Assembly: GCA_037179335.1 (NCBI GenBank)
Contig: JAKZHN010000021.1
Span: 124,001-188,000, forward strand
Reading direction: 5' to 3'
DNA length: 64,000 nt
DNA from: Cyclaneusma minus
Lineage: Eukaryota; Ascomycota; Leotiomycetes; Marthamycetales; Marthamycetaceae
Positions within the stretch are counted from its first letter, which is position 1, and each line of letters begins with the position of its first letter. The notes beneath the pieces were generated by a model, which saw nothing but the letters and a program-made list of their open reading frames with translations, was not told where the DNA came from and ran no database searches. This document shows, one piece after another, positions 44,141 through 54,332 of the stretch. The translations under genes were made by a program, and so were the position numbers.

Positions 44141-45810
44141 GGTGGCCTTGAACTTGAGTAGGGCGACGCCGTCTGTCAGTCCACCGTCCGATGTTGTGTG
44201 TTGTTGACGGTTGGCCGAGAGAGCTGGGAAGATGGGAGCGGGCGGAGAAAGAGGCAAAGAGATTTGAGAAACATTATGCGCCTCGCCTATGGTCGCGCTT
44301 GTCAAATTTGCCGTCCACTAATTCTTCTGTCGCTGCCGATACAGTCCTATCACATCAAGACGGTCCTGTCGCTTCCATAGCATTCTCCAGAGGCACGAAG
44401 GAAGTCTACGCCGCTTAGTGTAGATATTCCCACCCTTCTTTCAGCTTGGATTTCATTCCTCTAATCCCTGGGACCCTGACCTTCTCCGTTGGTCTCGAGT
44501 ATTTTTCGGCAACTTGAATGGCTCAATGGTCAGATTCCAAATTTTCAGTACCAGGATACTTACAGAACAGTCCACAGTTACTACTGCGTTCTTCCCCGTG
44601 ACGGCTATGCCTTTGACAAGGTGGGGCTAAGACGGTTTGCTTACAGACGGCAGACTCCAGACTATCAAAATCCGAAGCAAACCAAGTTGTTGGAAATAGA
44701 TCTAATACATAATTGAGATTTGGGGCCAGCTCAAATAACCAGTAATTGACCTTGACTTTGGATTTTCGAAATTGAAGCTGTCTGCAATATTATACTGCTC
44801 CCACGGCATGTATGTTATGAGTTGACATCTTTAGGGGTTATAAATATTGATGTTTGAGTTTCTCAAAGCCGATTCGATACCTAGCTGGTACCTAGCTTGA
44901 AGTAACAGCACACCCCGACGAGCAACATGACTCCAACGGTCTACATATACGGGTTGCGTTACACTGCACAAAGACAAACTAAAATCTTTCTGAATTTCCT
45001 CGATCACTTTGAGTTTTCTCAATTATTTAGAATTTCGACAGTCACTTTGAATATCCCCAGTTACTTTGGACTCTCTCGGTTACTTTGAATTTTCTCAATC
45101 ACTTAAATGGTTCCAAATGAAGAGGAAGAGTCGGGGCTTGCTAACAGGCCAAGAAGTATGAGAAACGGACGTTATTAAATGGCATGGTGCCAAAAGTTAG
45201 GATTGTTGGAAAGGGTAGTCGAATGGGGCGATCGTGGTCGCTCGAGGGGTCAGGACAGTCCACGTGTAACAAAAATTGTAAAACATGACATTCGAGGTCT
45301 GATTGGCCCATTTGTAGCTCTAAAGAGCATGGACTACCGATTTCAAAAAGCGGACATATTGGTGCTGAAAGTGTTTCTGATTGTCGACATACAAAATTGT
45401 AAGCGTTGTGAAGTTTCGACACTGACACACTGAAGAAAGAACCGACAGGGGAATAAGCTGCAGAGAGAATGTTTTGGCAACAGAGTACGCAGTTACCATA
45501 TATCAAAATAATTGGTCGTGGGTGACTCATCACAGGGGAGCCCTTTTTCTAAAGGTATTCCACGATGTCGTCCATGGTTGTCGTCCTTTAGCTTCTACCA
45601 GCCTCAACTTGCCGCGGACATACTAACAGTCGCTACCTATGACTCTGAGTGATTCGAGTATTTAAGTTTTCCAGTCCACCACCGACCTTGCAATTTACAA
45701 TAATATTGTCCGCTTGATCAATTTCAGTATTCGACCCGATCCCCGTTTCGCAGAATTCCTCAGCTTCGGCGATTGCAGTCGAAGACAAATTGCAAAGCAC
45801 GCTGCACGAA
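44141..45810. other. Intergenic region with a 19-bp repeat tract
   Basis: No gene supported. It contains a short tract of the 19-bp minisatellite (about 45000-45112). The last 100 bases precede the coiled-coil gene. Confidence 0.4.
45000..45112. repeat. 19-bp minisatellite tract 1
   Basis: Consecutive 19-bp units: GATCACTTTGAGTTTTCTC, AATTATTTAGAATTTCGAC, AGTCACTTTGAATATCCCC, AGTTACTTTGGACTCTCTC, GGTTACTTTGAATTTTCTC. The period and pattern (A-G-T-xAC-TT-xGAATAT-CCC) match the tracts at 46.5, 51.3 and 53.8 kb. Confidence 0.75.
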
Positions 45811-46958
45811 ATGTCCTCACCAGAGCCCTACTATCTTCGCACTGCCACACCATCACCCGAGACGATTCTCGCTACTACCGCTATGAATATCCGGGAGGGG
45901 GGTGAAGCAAAAGTGTGGACAGCTCCGATGGCTATTATTCAGGAGTCAGAGTACCTTCGTCTCAAGTCCGAGAACCTTCGTCTTCAGTCAGAGAACCTTC
46001 ATCTTAGGGCAAAGAATCTTCTTCATGAGCCAGAGACCCGTCGCCTTGAGGAAGAAAACTGCCGCATGAGTAAGGTTAGTTACGAGAATATTCGCCTCAG
46101 GTCACAAGCTGCTATTTGGGCCCGGAACTACCCCAAGTTTACGAGCTACTCTCCGAGATCGTCCCCTATCACACCAAACAACTGTCCCAATCCACACAAA
46201 AGCGCCACTGGCCCCAAACTCACCCTAGGCCTTCCAAGGATCATCATTCCCTCGTCCCCATTTACAAATTCCAACAGCGATGGCGACAACAGCGGTGGCG
46301 ACGACAAAGATATCGCCTCAGACTCAGCAGCTAGCTTATCCCTGGGCGGTGTTGTGACTTCCAACGCTGCCGCGCTGCCATACACCATCTCTGAGCTGGA
46401 GCAGAAGAATGAGGAGCTTGCAAAGAGGGTTGAAGAGACTAGAGCTTATAAAGAACGGTACGTTTTCACTCGATGTTTTATTTAGTGAGCTCAGGGGGCG
46501 ACAATATTCCCAATCACTCGGAATACTCCCAATTGCTTGGAATATTCGCAATTATTGGGAGACTCTACTACCTAGTAGACCGTATTGAGACTTTATTCCT
46601 CTCACTGTAGCTTATCCACCGCTAACAATTTACGACCGCCAGCCCTGAAGCCACTCTCCCCAGAACCACCCAGCTAGCGCACTTCTCACGAGAGGTTACA
46701 GGCGCTTCCGTCGCTTCTGTCGCTATTACACTGCAGCAGACGATCTTTGAGCTGTTGTGTGAGAATGAAGAGCGCGAAAAGGTGCATAACCAGGAATTGG
46801 CGGACGCGAAGGAAGAACGTTCTTGGTCTTTGGACTTATGGTATGATCAATATGAGCAGCTGACAGAACTGCAAGAGGAGATGGAAGAGAAGAATGCTGA
46901 GTTAATAGAAATGAGAGGCGATATGGGTGGGAACCCTTGTGCTTCGAGGTTTTTTTAG
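45811..46958 (+). CDS. Coiled-coil protein of unknown function
   Basis: ATG 45811 (MSSPEPYYLRTATPSPE). Exons 45811-46457 and 46643-46958, 320 residues. The intron (185 nt, GTACGT...CGCCAG) is long and holds three units of the 19-bp repeat. The N-terminal half has heptad-like tandem units YLRLKSENLRLQSENLHLRAKNLL, a Ser/Asn/Asp-rich middle (NSNSDGDNSGGDD), then two more charged helices: YTISELEQKNEELAKRVEETRAYKER, and LQQTIFELLCENEEREKVHNQELADAKEER continuing to EEMEEKNAELIEMRG. A dimeric or fibrous structure is likely. The family is not recognised. Confidence 0.65.
46498..46562. repeat. 19-bp minisatellite tract 2, inside an intron
   Basis: Units AATCACTCGGAATACTCCC, AATTGCTTGGAATATTCGC and the partial AATTATTGGGAGACTC follow each other with 19-bp spacing within the intron of the coiled-coil gene. 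Confidence 0.75.
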
Positions 46959-47080
46959 ACAACAGTCGCGGGTCAATTCAGAACCAAACGACTGATCCAT
47001 ATTCCATGCTTCTCCTCTTGAAGTACCTAAGTTCCTGAAACCTCTTTCACACCCATACCTTCCCCACAAACTGGTATTCA

Positions 47081-48136
47081 CTAAACTCCCGAGAGCACGA
47101 TACCCACATCAAGCTCAGACGGTCGCTCCGCCACGATGTTTCCCTCACCATCGTAGAATATCTCCCTCACCTTCACACACCTCAAGTGATCCACACCACT
47201 CAACCCAATGTCATGATGAAATAACCACCACCTCTCCTCAAACTCCACGATACTATGATGCGTCGTCCACCCCTGCACAGGTTCCAAAATTCTCCCCCTA
47301 TAGGTAAACGGCCCCAGCGGACTCGTCCCCGTCGCATAACACAGATAATGCGTATCCCCCGTACTATACGAGAAGTAATACACCCCCTTATACTTATGCA
47401 TCCAAGCTGCCTCGAAAAATCTCCTCTCATGATCCCCAGCTTCCAACAAGTCCCCCTGTTCATCCAAAATCTGCACCTCCCTCACACCGTCCTCATCAAA
47501 TTCCAGCATATCACCCCTCAGTTTCGCAACCCGGGGCAACAGCGCTGGACCAGCTTGCGCTTCCATAGTCCCGTACATCTCTTCCTCAAACCCATTCGTG
47601 GGGTTTTGCCAGCACTGCAGCTGCCCGCCCCAAATCCCTCCAAAATACAAATACGCCTGTCCATCATCATCATCCACAAAACTCGCCGGATCAATACTAT
47701 AGCTGCCTTTGATCGGTCCAGGCTGTGGCTCAAACGGACCCTCGGGTGCATCGCCGACTGCGACGCCGATTCTGAAAATGCCTTCTTTGTCGCGGGCAGG
47801 GAAATACAGATAGTATTTTCCGGTAGTAGCGGAAAAGGCACAGTCTGGCGCCCAGAGTTGTTTGGATACCCAGGGGATGGAGGAGGCGGAGAGGACGACG
47901 CCGTGGTCTGTCACTGCTGGTGATGCGGAAGGTGATGATGAAGGGGAGGAGAGCGAGGTGAGGGAAAAGACGTGGTAGTCGGCCATGTCGTATTGATCGC
48001 CATTGTCGTTGAATGGAATGTCGGTCTCGCGGTCGTGTGAGGGGTAGATGTAGAGTTTGTTGTTGTAGATGTGGGCGGAGGGGTCAGCGGTGTAGAGATG
48101 GGTGATGAGGGGTTTGAGTTCTGAGGAGGCGGGCAT
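47081..48136 (-). CDS. Glycoside hydrolase family 43-like enzyme
   Basis: Single exon. The start at 48136 (MPASSELKPLITHLYTADPS) places the family's first beta-propeller strand near the N-terminus; an in-frame extension to 48301 has no ATG-supported motif and no signal peptide. Expected GH43 residues are visible: general base Asp18 in TADPSAHIYNNKLYIYPSHD, pKa-modulating Asp149 in SYSIDPASFVDDDDG, and general acid Glu242 in RRFFEAAWMHKYKGVYYFSYS. The enzyme family acts on arabinoxylan and arabinan side chains (beta-xylosidase/arabinofuranosidase). Without a secretion signal it is probably cytosolic and acts on imported oligosaccharides. About 351 residues, normal for the family. Confidence 0.88.
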   Translation of the reverse strand: MPASSELKPLITHLYTADPSAHIYNNKLYIYPSHDRETDIPFNDNGDQYDMADYHVFSLTSLSSPSSSPSASPAVTDHGVVLSASSIPWVSKQLWAPDCAFSATTGKYYLYFPARDKEGIFRIGVAVGDAPEGPFEPQPGPIKGSYSIDPASFVDDDDGQAYLYFGGIWGGQLQCWQNPTNGFEEEMYGTMEAQAGPALLPRVAKLRGDMLEFDEDGVREVQILDEQGDLLEAGDHERRFFEAAWMHKYKGVYYFSYSTGDTHYLCYATGTSPLGPFTYRGRILEPVQGWTTHHSIVEFEERWWLFHHDIGLSGVDHLRCVKVREIFYDGEGNIVAERPSELDVGIVLSGV

Positions 48137-48504
48137 CTTGAGTTCGGTGTTGGTTTGCCAGCTGTGGCCAGGGAAGAGATAAGAATTGTAGGATGACAGA
48201 AATGAAGAAAGTGTAAAAGGCTTTGTCGAATTTGGGAGTCGGAGGTCTTTAGTACTGTCAGTAGTCGTCAAGTTCCGGTTAAATGCACGAGGCCTGCGCA
48301 TTTACCCGGAACAGCTGCAATGAGGGGAAGATCGGGAGTGAAAAAGAGAATACCAGCCAGTTAATGTGAAATCCGCTTGGTCACAACTCACAAAGGACGC
48401 TGAACGAGCTCTGTCGTCATCCATATGTATGTTGTTTGTCGCTCTTGGGTGCAAACTCTTGTTATATCAGGACGCCTTTGTATAAACCGTTTCCTGAGGC
48501 CGCC
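48137..48504. other. Spacer between GH43 gene and disrupted gene
   Basis: Promoter region of the GH43 gene (minus) and 3' flank of the gene to the right. An open frame extends the GH43 gene to 48301. Nothing else seen. Confidence 0.4.
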
Positions 48505-50744
48505 TTAGAGTCCATCATACTCTTCGCCCGCACAACTGCTCAAATCCCAGATGTAAATAGAATGGCTAATTCTGATTGGAGGATCCAAATCCCAGGCCCC
48601 GAGTATCGCTCGCTCCGGGTGCTCAATCATATCCCAAAACTCTGCGGAATAAGAAAACCGTCTCGTATCTTCTGTCAGCCATAGAGTCCAATCTTCGATT
48701 GTCGATCCGTACGTAAAACTAATGAGGCGAACGTTTGAATGGCGATAGTCGTAGGCGGAGGTCGACCAATCATTAGGTGTCCACTCGTCGCTGGACTTAT
48801 CCCAATATACTTCTTCACGAAAAGTTCTATGCTCTTGCTCTCCATAAACCAACAAGTCTACTCCGCATCGGAGAAGTTGTCTCAGCCAAATCTTCAGCAA
48901 CACCTGAATGTTATCTGTTCCTAAATAGCCCGGTAATTTTGCGATGAAGTTGAAGAGCTTGAGTCCTAAGCCAAGAGCGCTTTGAAACATCGATTCAGTT
49001 TGATCAGATTCGACCATGTATTCGAATCTAGTTGGGCGGAGATTAGCACCGGCATTAATCAACTCTCGGATCGTGGATAGGTGCTCATTCATTCGTCCAA
49101 GAGATGCTGGCGCGACTCTTTTCTCTCTCCGTCACGGAACACAAGATCCAGGCTTCCATCAAGCCTAACGATGAAGTCCGAAGTCTCGAATCCATCTTCC
49201 AAAAGCAACAACCATAGCAGCGGAAGACGATCCACCAAATACTGCACTAGTCCACAGCCCCATTGATCAGTGGCCTGAGCTACTTCTTGGTCAATTGGAT
49301 CATGACCAAGGACAACCTTGATTATCGCAGCTGCGTCCCATTGGCATCGATACCGTGAAAGCTGCAATGCCAGTTGGATTTTTCGGCGCCGATCAGCTTG
49401 CAATTCATTGGTATCGTCTTGCTGGAGAATCCATGCGAGAACTCGGTGGTCGCCCCTGAAATTAGTCAAATGATGCTGATTGAAATCCCGGTCCGTATTC
49501 GAAAGGAAGAGGCGAGCGGCTTCACCAAAGCTATGATCGTTGTGTGGTCTGCAATCCCAGCTTACTAGAAGTAAATCTATAGGGCTATCACACATCAGCA
49601 ATAGCTTCGATGTTTTTCATGATGTGGTTCAAGTAATACCTCCAACCGCTTCTGTGATCTCCCGAGTCACCGGTATCAACACCCTCTTGGACAAGAAAAC
49701 GGCAAAGTCCGAGATCGTGTGTGATAGTAGCGACGAAAGTAGCAATCTAGAGCTGATGGTCTGAATAAGCTCCTATGTAACGATGCCTAGATGGCTAGTT
49801 TCCGAGTTTGAAACAGCCTTACCATGATCAAGCTTCTATCAACACTTCCATAACCATAACTGACTATGTCGAAAGGCGAAGCTTTTTTGTCGGCAAATAG
49901 TCGCCTCAACCCATCGACATCCCTATTGTAAATCAAACTCACGACTTCAGAAGTATCCGGTATGATGTTGTACAATTGAATATGGAACTGCCACCCAGAG
50001 CTCGCCTGGTAGCTGTTGAATTCCCAAACACGACTCGTGAACCATGCTGGAGTCCTCCAGGACGACTTCTGAGATTGTTGTCTCTTGGACAACGCTAAGT
50101 TCTTTGACCGTCTTGAGGGTGATGGCGTAGATGTGTCAAGGGATGTTCTCAAGACCTGAACTTCCGTCTGACACGCTATCCCTGATGGCGTTACAGATGG
50201 CCCCGAAGATGCTCTCAGCACTTGCATCTCCATCTGCCAAGCGGCCATCGATTGCATCTGCTGTTTCTGGAGAGCACTGAAACAATCAGTTCCAAAGAAG
50301 TCCTCAAACCAGATTGCTTCAACAAACTTACTTTGAATAGACCTGATTGCCCATCATAAGCAAAAATTGCGCATCCCTCAGCCTCCCCTTCAATCTCTCC
50401 ACCGTCCCCTTCTTCAACACCGCCTTCGCCCCTCCCCATATTCTCCTCTTCTTCACCTCAACTCCCATCTCATCTGCCAATTTCTTGAGCTCGTCCACGC
50501 CACTCTGACACAATGACAAGCTTCTGTTTGCCCCTGACCTATCGATCTGCACGCCATGGTACTGCCCACCAATTTCGGATAAAACAAGCTTCAGTGTCTC
50601 GATTTCTTCGATCATGTACTGAATATCGGCTGGAGCATCCTTGACGGCTTCCCAGAAGTCTTTAATCTTGACTAGGCTGGATCCGAGTTGCATCCCCAGC
50701 GAGGCAACACCCATGCCACTGGCGATGACACCGAGTTCCGCCAT
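48505..50744 (-). pseudogene. Disrupted gene with fungal STAND-type N-terminal domain
   Basis: ATG 50744. Exon 1 50744-50332, intron 50331-50277, exon 2 50276-49823, intron 49822-49747 (GTAAGG...CTCTAG), then a third coding stretch. The N-terminus (MAELGVIASGMGVASLGMQLGSSLVKIKDFW, then IEEIETLKLVLSEI) resembles the helical N-terminal domain of fungal STAND/NLR-like proteins. No NACHT motif follows; the rest is a Trp/Leu-rich region ending with ankyrin-like STIRELINAGANLR. Continuity requires a change of frame near 49589 (before SPIDLLLVSWDC) and again near 49089 (HLLDE to MNEHLSTIREL). Each could be a one-base loss, or a small intron: 43 nt (GTGATA...TGCAG) at the first, 71 nt at the second. 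The final frame closes at 48505. Confidence 0.5.
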
Positions 50745-52424
50745 GTTTGCGGACAGTGAATAGCAGGACGAAAGGGTATAGGGATAGACTCAAGAGATTG
50801 CACGGAAATGAACTGAAAAGAAAATGGAGATATTGAAGGAAGAGGGGAGAAGAGGTGTGCTAATGGAGATAGGCAGCTCTGAGGCACAGCCCCGCTCGCG
50901 GCTCAGCTGCACATGCATAGCCATGGTGTAACTGAAGCGGTCACCTTTAGCTACATGTATCTTCGTACTCCCAATAACCTAAAATATTCCATTCGCTTCA
51001 TTGAACTTCAAAGATATCCGTGATGATTTGCCGAAGAGCAAAGGCTTGCTACCTCGATGTCAGTAAAAGTCGAGAAGGCGACAAATACTTACCCCCACAT
51101 ACCCTGAAAAACTTCTTGGTTCTGTCAATCATATGAACCTGCTGGATCAAAGTCCGGGTAGGTTTGTCACGATCTCAGACTCAGAGCCACTGCGTATACC
51201 TTGTCAATGACATCCAGGTAAGCGGCCAATCTCCTTCGGGTAGATACAGTGGGACGAAAAAAGTCTGGGTACAGCCTACAGTGTCCCAAGGATTGAAAAC
51301 ATCCCGAGTAATTGGAAATATCCCAAATAATTGGGAATAACCAGAAGCACCGGGAATGTTCCAAATTACTAGAGATATTCTAAGTAATTCGGTATATTCC
51401 AAGTGATTGGGGATATCCCAAGTGATTGGGAATATCCCAAGTGACTTGGAATATTTCAAGCGATTGGGAGTATTTCAAGTGATTGGGAATATTCCAAGTA
51501 ATTGGGAGTATCTCAAGTAATTGGCAATGTCCCAAGTAGAATGCGGGTTGGGGAACCATCATGGACTGATCCTAGGCTGCATCCAGACTCTTTTCATGGT
51601 ACTTTCAATGCTCACGTCTGTACCTGACCTCCAGATCTGTCATCTCCCAGTAACCGGCTCTTTGTAGAGGCCATAGTAATGTATCGATGACGGTGAAGGT
51701 GAAGGTGATCACATCCGCAGACAGCATTGGATCATTTCGAACCGGCTTATCTCCTCGTCATGGTGGCTTTCAATTAAGCAAACTTTTGCCTCACTGAGCC
51801 GCTTTGCTCATTGTCTACCCAGCTGCGTGGTAGGGTGGGCCATGGCCCCACCATGGAGACTGTGTGCCCTCTGTGAAGCTCAGCTTCAAGCTCGCGCAGG
51901 TATCTGCCTGAACTTCTTCCGGTGCATGGTACGGACATCAGGTACCTGTAGTTCTTGATTGTCCAAACCTTTCCTATTGAGGTAGTCAGCCATAGTAAAA
52001 CACGTTCAGCCTTCTAACTGGGGCTGCTTCCGGCACCGCTGGCCGCGGGGAGCTCTACATGCCCTCACCAATATGCTTCAGACCATCTTGAACATCTTGA
52101 ACAAATTCCGCTTGCTTCAATAACGGAGTCCAGATCAATCGCCGATCTTCAGATCTTCAGATAACTTGTCAGCTGATGAGGCCGGGCGTCTTCGTGGCTG
52201 CGCAGGACGGTAGAAGCAAGCAGACTAGCCTCACAACAAGTCTTTGAGGCTGCCACGAACTTCTTGCCTGAGTCACTCGTCCTCCTTCACACTCCCAATC
52301 AACTCCCACTCCAACCTCCCACACAAAACCAATCCCACTCCAATCCCACTCCAATCTTCCACAAACCACTACCCTTCCCACATAACCCACTCTCCAAACA
52401 CACGCACCTTCACAGACCTTCATC
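50745..52424. other. Intergenic region with the main minisatellite
   Basis: No gene supported; frames on the minus strand at 51167-51562 are by-products of the 19-bp repeat. 52260-52420 is C-rich (CTCCCAATCAACTCCCACTC, CCAATCCCACTCC repeated) and ends at the ATG of the next gene, a likely promoter/leader. Confidence 0.5.
51290..51541. repeat. 19-bp minisatellite tract 3, about 13 units
   Basis: Consensus CAAGTGATTGGGAATATCC, repeated head to tail with substitutions but constant 19-bp period. Each unit boundary creates CCCAA-N4-TTGGG, an interrupted palindrome. Right-hand units are the most alike, left-hand units more worn. Confidence 0.9.
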
Positions 52425-53054
52425 ATGTCTGTCCCACCTCAGCCAAAGAAGCACCTTGGCTTCACGCCTGTCAACAACGACATCTTCGGTGCTGGCTACC
52501 GCCTCGACCCTCCCTCAGATGATGAAGAGTACCAGTCGGTGAACGAGTCGAACGAGCAGTCCCCCACCAAAGCTGCTCCCTCCAGAGCCGCTTCCTTCAG
52601 AGCCGCTTCCTTCAGAGCCGCTTCCTTCAGAGCCGCGGCCTCGAGCGCCAAGGCCACCAAAGCTTCTTCGTCCGGCCCCGACTTCTATGAAGGCTCTTTC
52701 CATAACGACTCGTTCGGCGCCTCCTCCTTCGATGAAGCTCCTCACGACCATGCGAACTACAACGGAAGCGCAGTCGGCGACGACGAGGCCGTCGTGGCCA
52801 CCACTGCCGCCGACATCGCCGATGAGATGGTCAAGAAGGAGATCTTTGCCTACGGCATGCAGCTCGCCAAGACCGAAGATGAAGAGCTGAACCATCTCCA
52901 CGAACTTCAGACGAAGTACGAGTTGGAGTTGCAGCGCATGTTCTTGGAGAAATGTCGTGAGGAGATTGGCGACCTCAAGAAGGCTCAGAAGGCTCGTAAG
53001 GCGGAGTTGCGCAGGCTGTTGGAGGAGCGTGGACATCAGCATTCGTTGGACTGA
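52425..53054 (+). CDS. Small protein with RAASF repeats and a C-terminal coiled coil
   Basis: Single exon, 209 residues, ATG in ATCATGTCTG context. N-terminus MSVPPQPKKHLGFTPVNND, then four near-identical five-residue units (RAASF) at about 53-72 coded by a 15-bp tandem repeat. Next a Ser-rich stretch with GSFHNDSFGASSFDE. Residues about 125-205 are a charged helix (EMVKKEIFAYGMQL...ELNHLHELQTKYELELQRMFLEKCREEIGDLKKAQKARKAELRRLLEERG) that should form a coiled coil. Third-position bias and clean length support a real gene. Function unknown. Confidence 0.7.
   Translation: MSVPPQPKKHLGFTPVNNDIFGAGYRLDPPSDDEEYQSVNESNEQSPTKAAPSRAASFRAASFRAASFRAAASSAKATKASSSGPDFYEGSFHNDSFGASSFDEAPHDHANYNGSAVGDDEAVVATTAADIADEMVKKEIFAYGMQLAKTEDEELNHLHELQTKYELELQRMFLEKCREEIGDLKKAQKARKAELRRLLEERGHQHSLD
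52575..52638 (+). repeat. 15-bp coding repeat (RAASF)
   Basis: AGAGCCGCTTCCTTC is repeated about four times with no or one mismatch, including synonymous identity, so the expansion is recent. Confidence 0.9.
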
Positions 53055-53173
53055 GCATCAGTGGCCGTTGAAGATGCTGTATGTGATGCCTCTTGCCTTC
53101 TTTGGTGCTGGTTCTTGCTGACTTGTGTACTCTTTAGTCGCGTCTTCGGCAATGCACATCGACTCGGTCTCGG

Positions 53174-53370
53174 GTACTTCTGCGGTAACAATTCGACTTG
53201 TTCTTGGCTGCGACTTCGGCAGCACATTCGACTTTGCTTCGCGGCTTTCACACGATGAGGAGAATCTGGTACTTCTGAGGGGGATATTCGACTCATTCTT
53301 GGCTGCGACTGCGGCAACAGATTCGACCTTGCTTCTTCGGCTTCCACATGAGAAGGAGACCTCGGTGCTC
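53174..53370. repeat. Tandem repeat of about 97 bp
   Basis: Two copies of a block running GGTACTTCTG...ATTCGACT...TTCTTGGCTGCGACT...CGGCA.CA.ATTCGAC.TTGCTTC, and the start of a third (GGTGCTCCTGAGG). On the minus strand it stays open for 118 codons with similar residues in both units (LRSTEVSFSCGSR and LRSTRFSSSCESR), but no start or family supports a gene. Confidence 0.65.
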
Positions 53371-54332
53371 CTGAGGATGAAGGCGCTCAGAAGAGCAGGA
53401 TAGCTTCCCTGCATAAATAGATCGAATACCAGGTCGATCTTTGCTCGTCAGCCCTTCGGGCCCTTACATCGTCGCGTGCAGGAATCGTGAATGTGGCATT
53501 GGAACATGCAGAACCCCTTTGAGCTGCGAACGGCACCCAGAGAACACCTAGGTAAATGTCAGCTGATGTGGCCCTACATCGAACGATATGCTATGTGGTC
53601 AGAACAAGTGTTGGCTGGGGTACTAATGCAGCTAGGGTAGGGTAGTCAGCCAAGATTCTCGTGCAAAGTGTCGGAAGACCGGTAGGCCAGACTTTCCCAT
53701 TCGGTTGACGAAAAGGCTATCTCTAGTAGCAAACCAGGGACTTTCCGGCTTAAAATCATCACTACAGTTAGGCGAAAAACATTTGAAACCCTCTTCAGTA
53801 ACTGGGAATATCCCTGGTGATTGAAACTATTCCCGGAGATTGAGAATATCCTCAATAATAAGAAATATCGGGAATAATTAGGAATATCCCTAGTAACCAA
53901 GAATATCCCCAATGGTTGGGAATATTCAAAAAGAATTTGGAAATCCCCATTCTGGATCTGACCACTGCCACAAGCTGCTTTCAAGAAGAGGTGCAGACTT
54001 GTTTCGTCTCCATACAACTATGCCGCCCAGTGTTGGCAGAATCCGGGGCTCCTACCGCTAGGACAAGGGAGCCTCTTAGATACGGCTGACAGGATATTGC
54101 TTATTTTGGTATCTGAGTAAAGGAAGAGTTGAGATCCTACCTAGGCTTAGGCCTAGCATTCGTAGAATGCCTTCACTCCCGCCCTGAATCCTTGTTCCCA
54201 CTCCCATGCAAATTCTCCGTTCTGCCCGGACTCAGCCAACCTCTTTTTAACCCAGATGTCCAGGCATCCGATTTTATCCGCACCGCCAGCATCCCTCGGC
54301 TTCTCCCCCAAACCCCCATTCGCTCTCATCTC
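53371..54332. other. Intergenic region with minisatellite tract 4
   Basis: No supported gene. It includes the 19-bp repeat at about 53797-53935 and ends at the 3' end of the GH5 gene. Confidence 0.4.
53797..53935. repeat. 19-bp minisatellite tract 4, about seven units
   Basis: Units AGTAACTGGGAATATCCCT, GGTGATTGAAACTATTCCC, GGAGATTGAGAATATCCTC, AATAATAAGAAATATCGGG, AATAATTAGGAATATCCCT, AGTAACCAAGAATATCCCC and AATGGTTGGGAATATTC follow without gaps. More diverged than tract 3. Confidence 0.85.

Noticed and set aside
51167..51562. Minus-strand frames rich in IPNHLGYPQSLGI
   Set aside because: They are translations of the 19-bp minisatellite, whose period is not a multiple of three; no start or end supports a gene.
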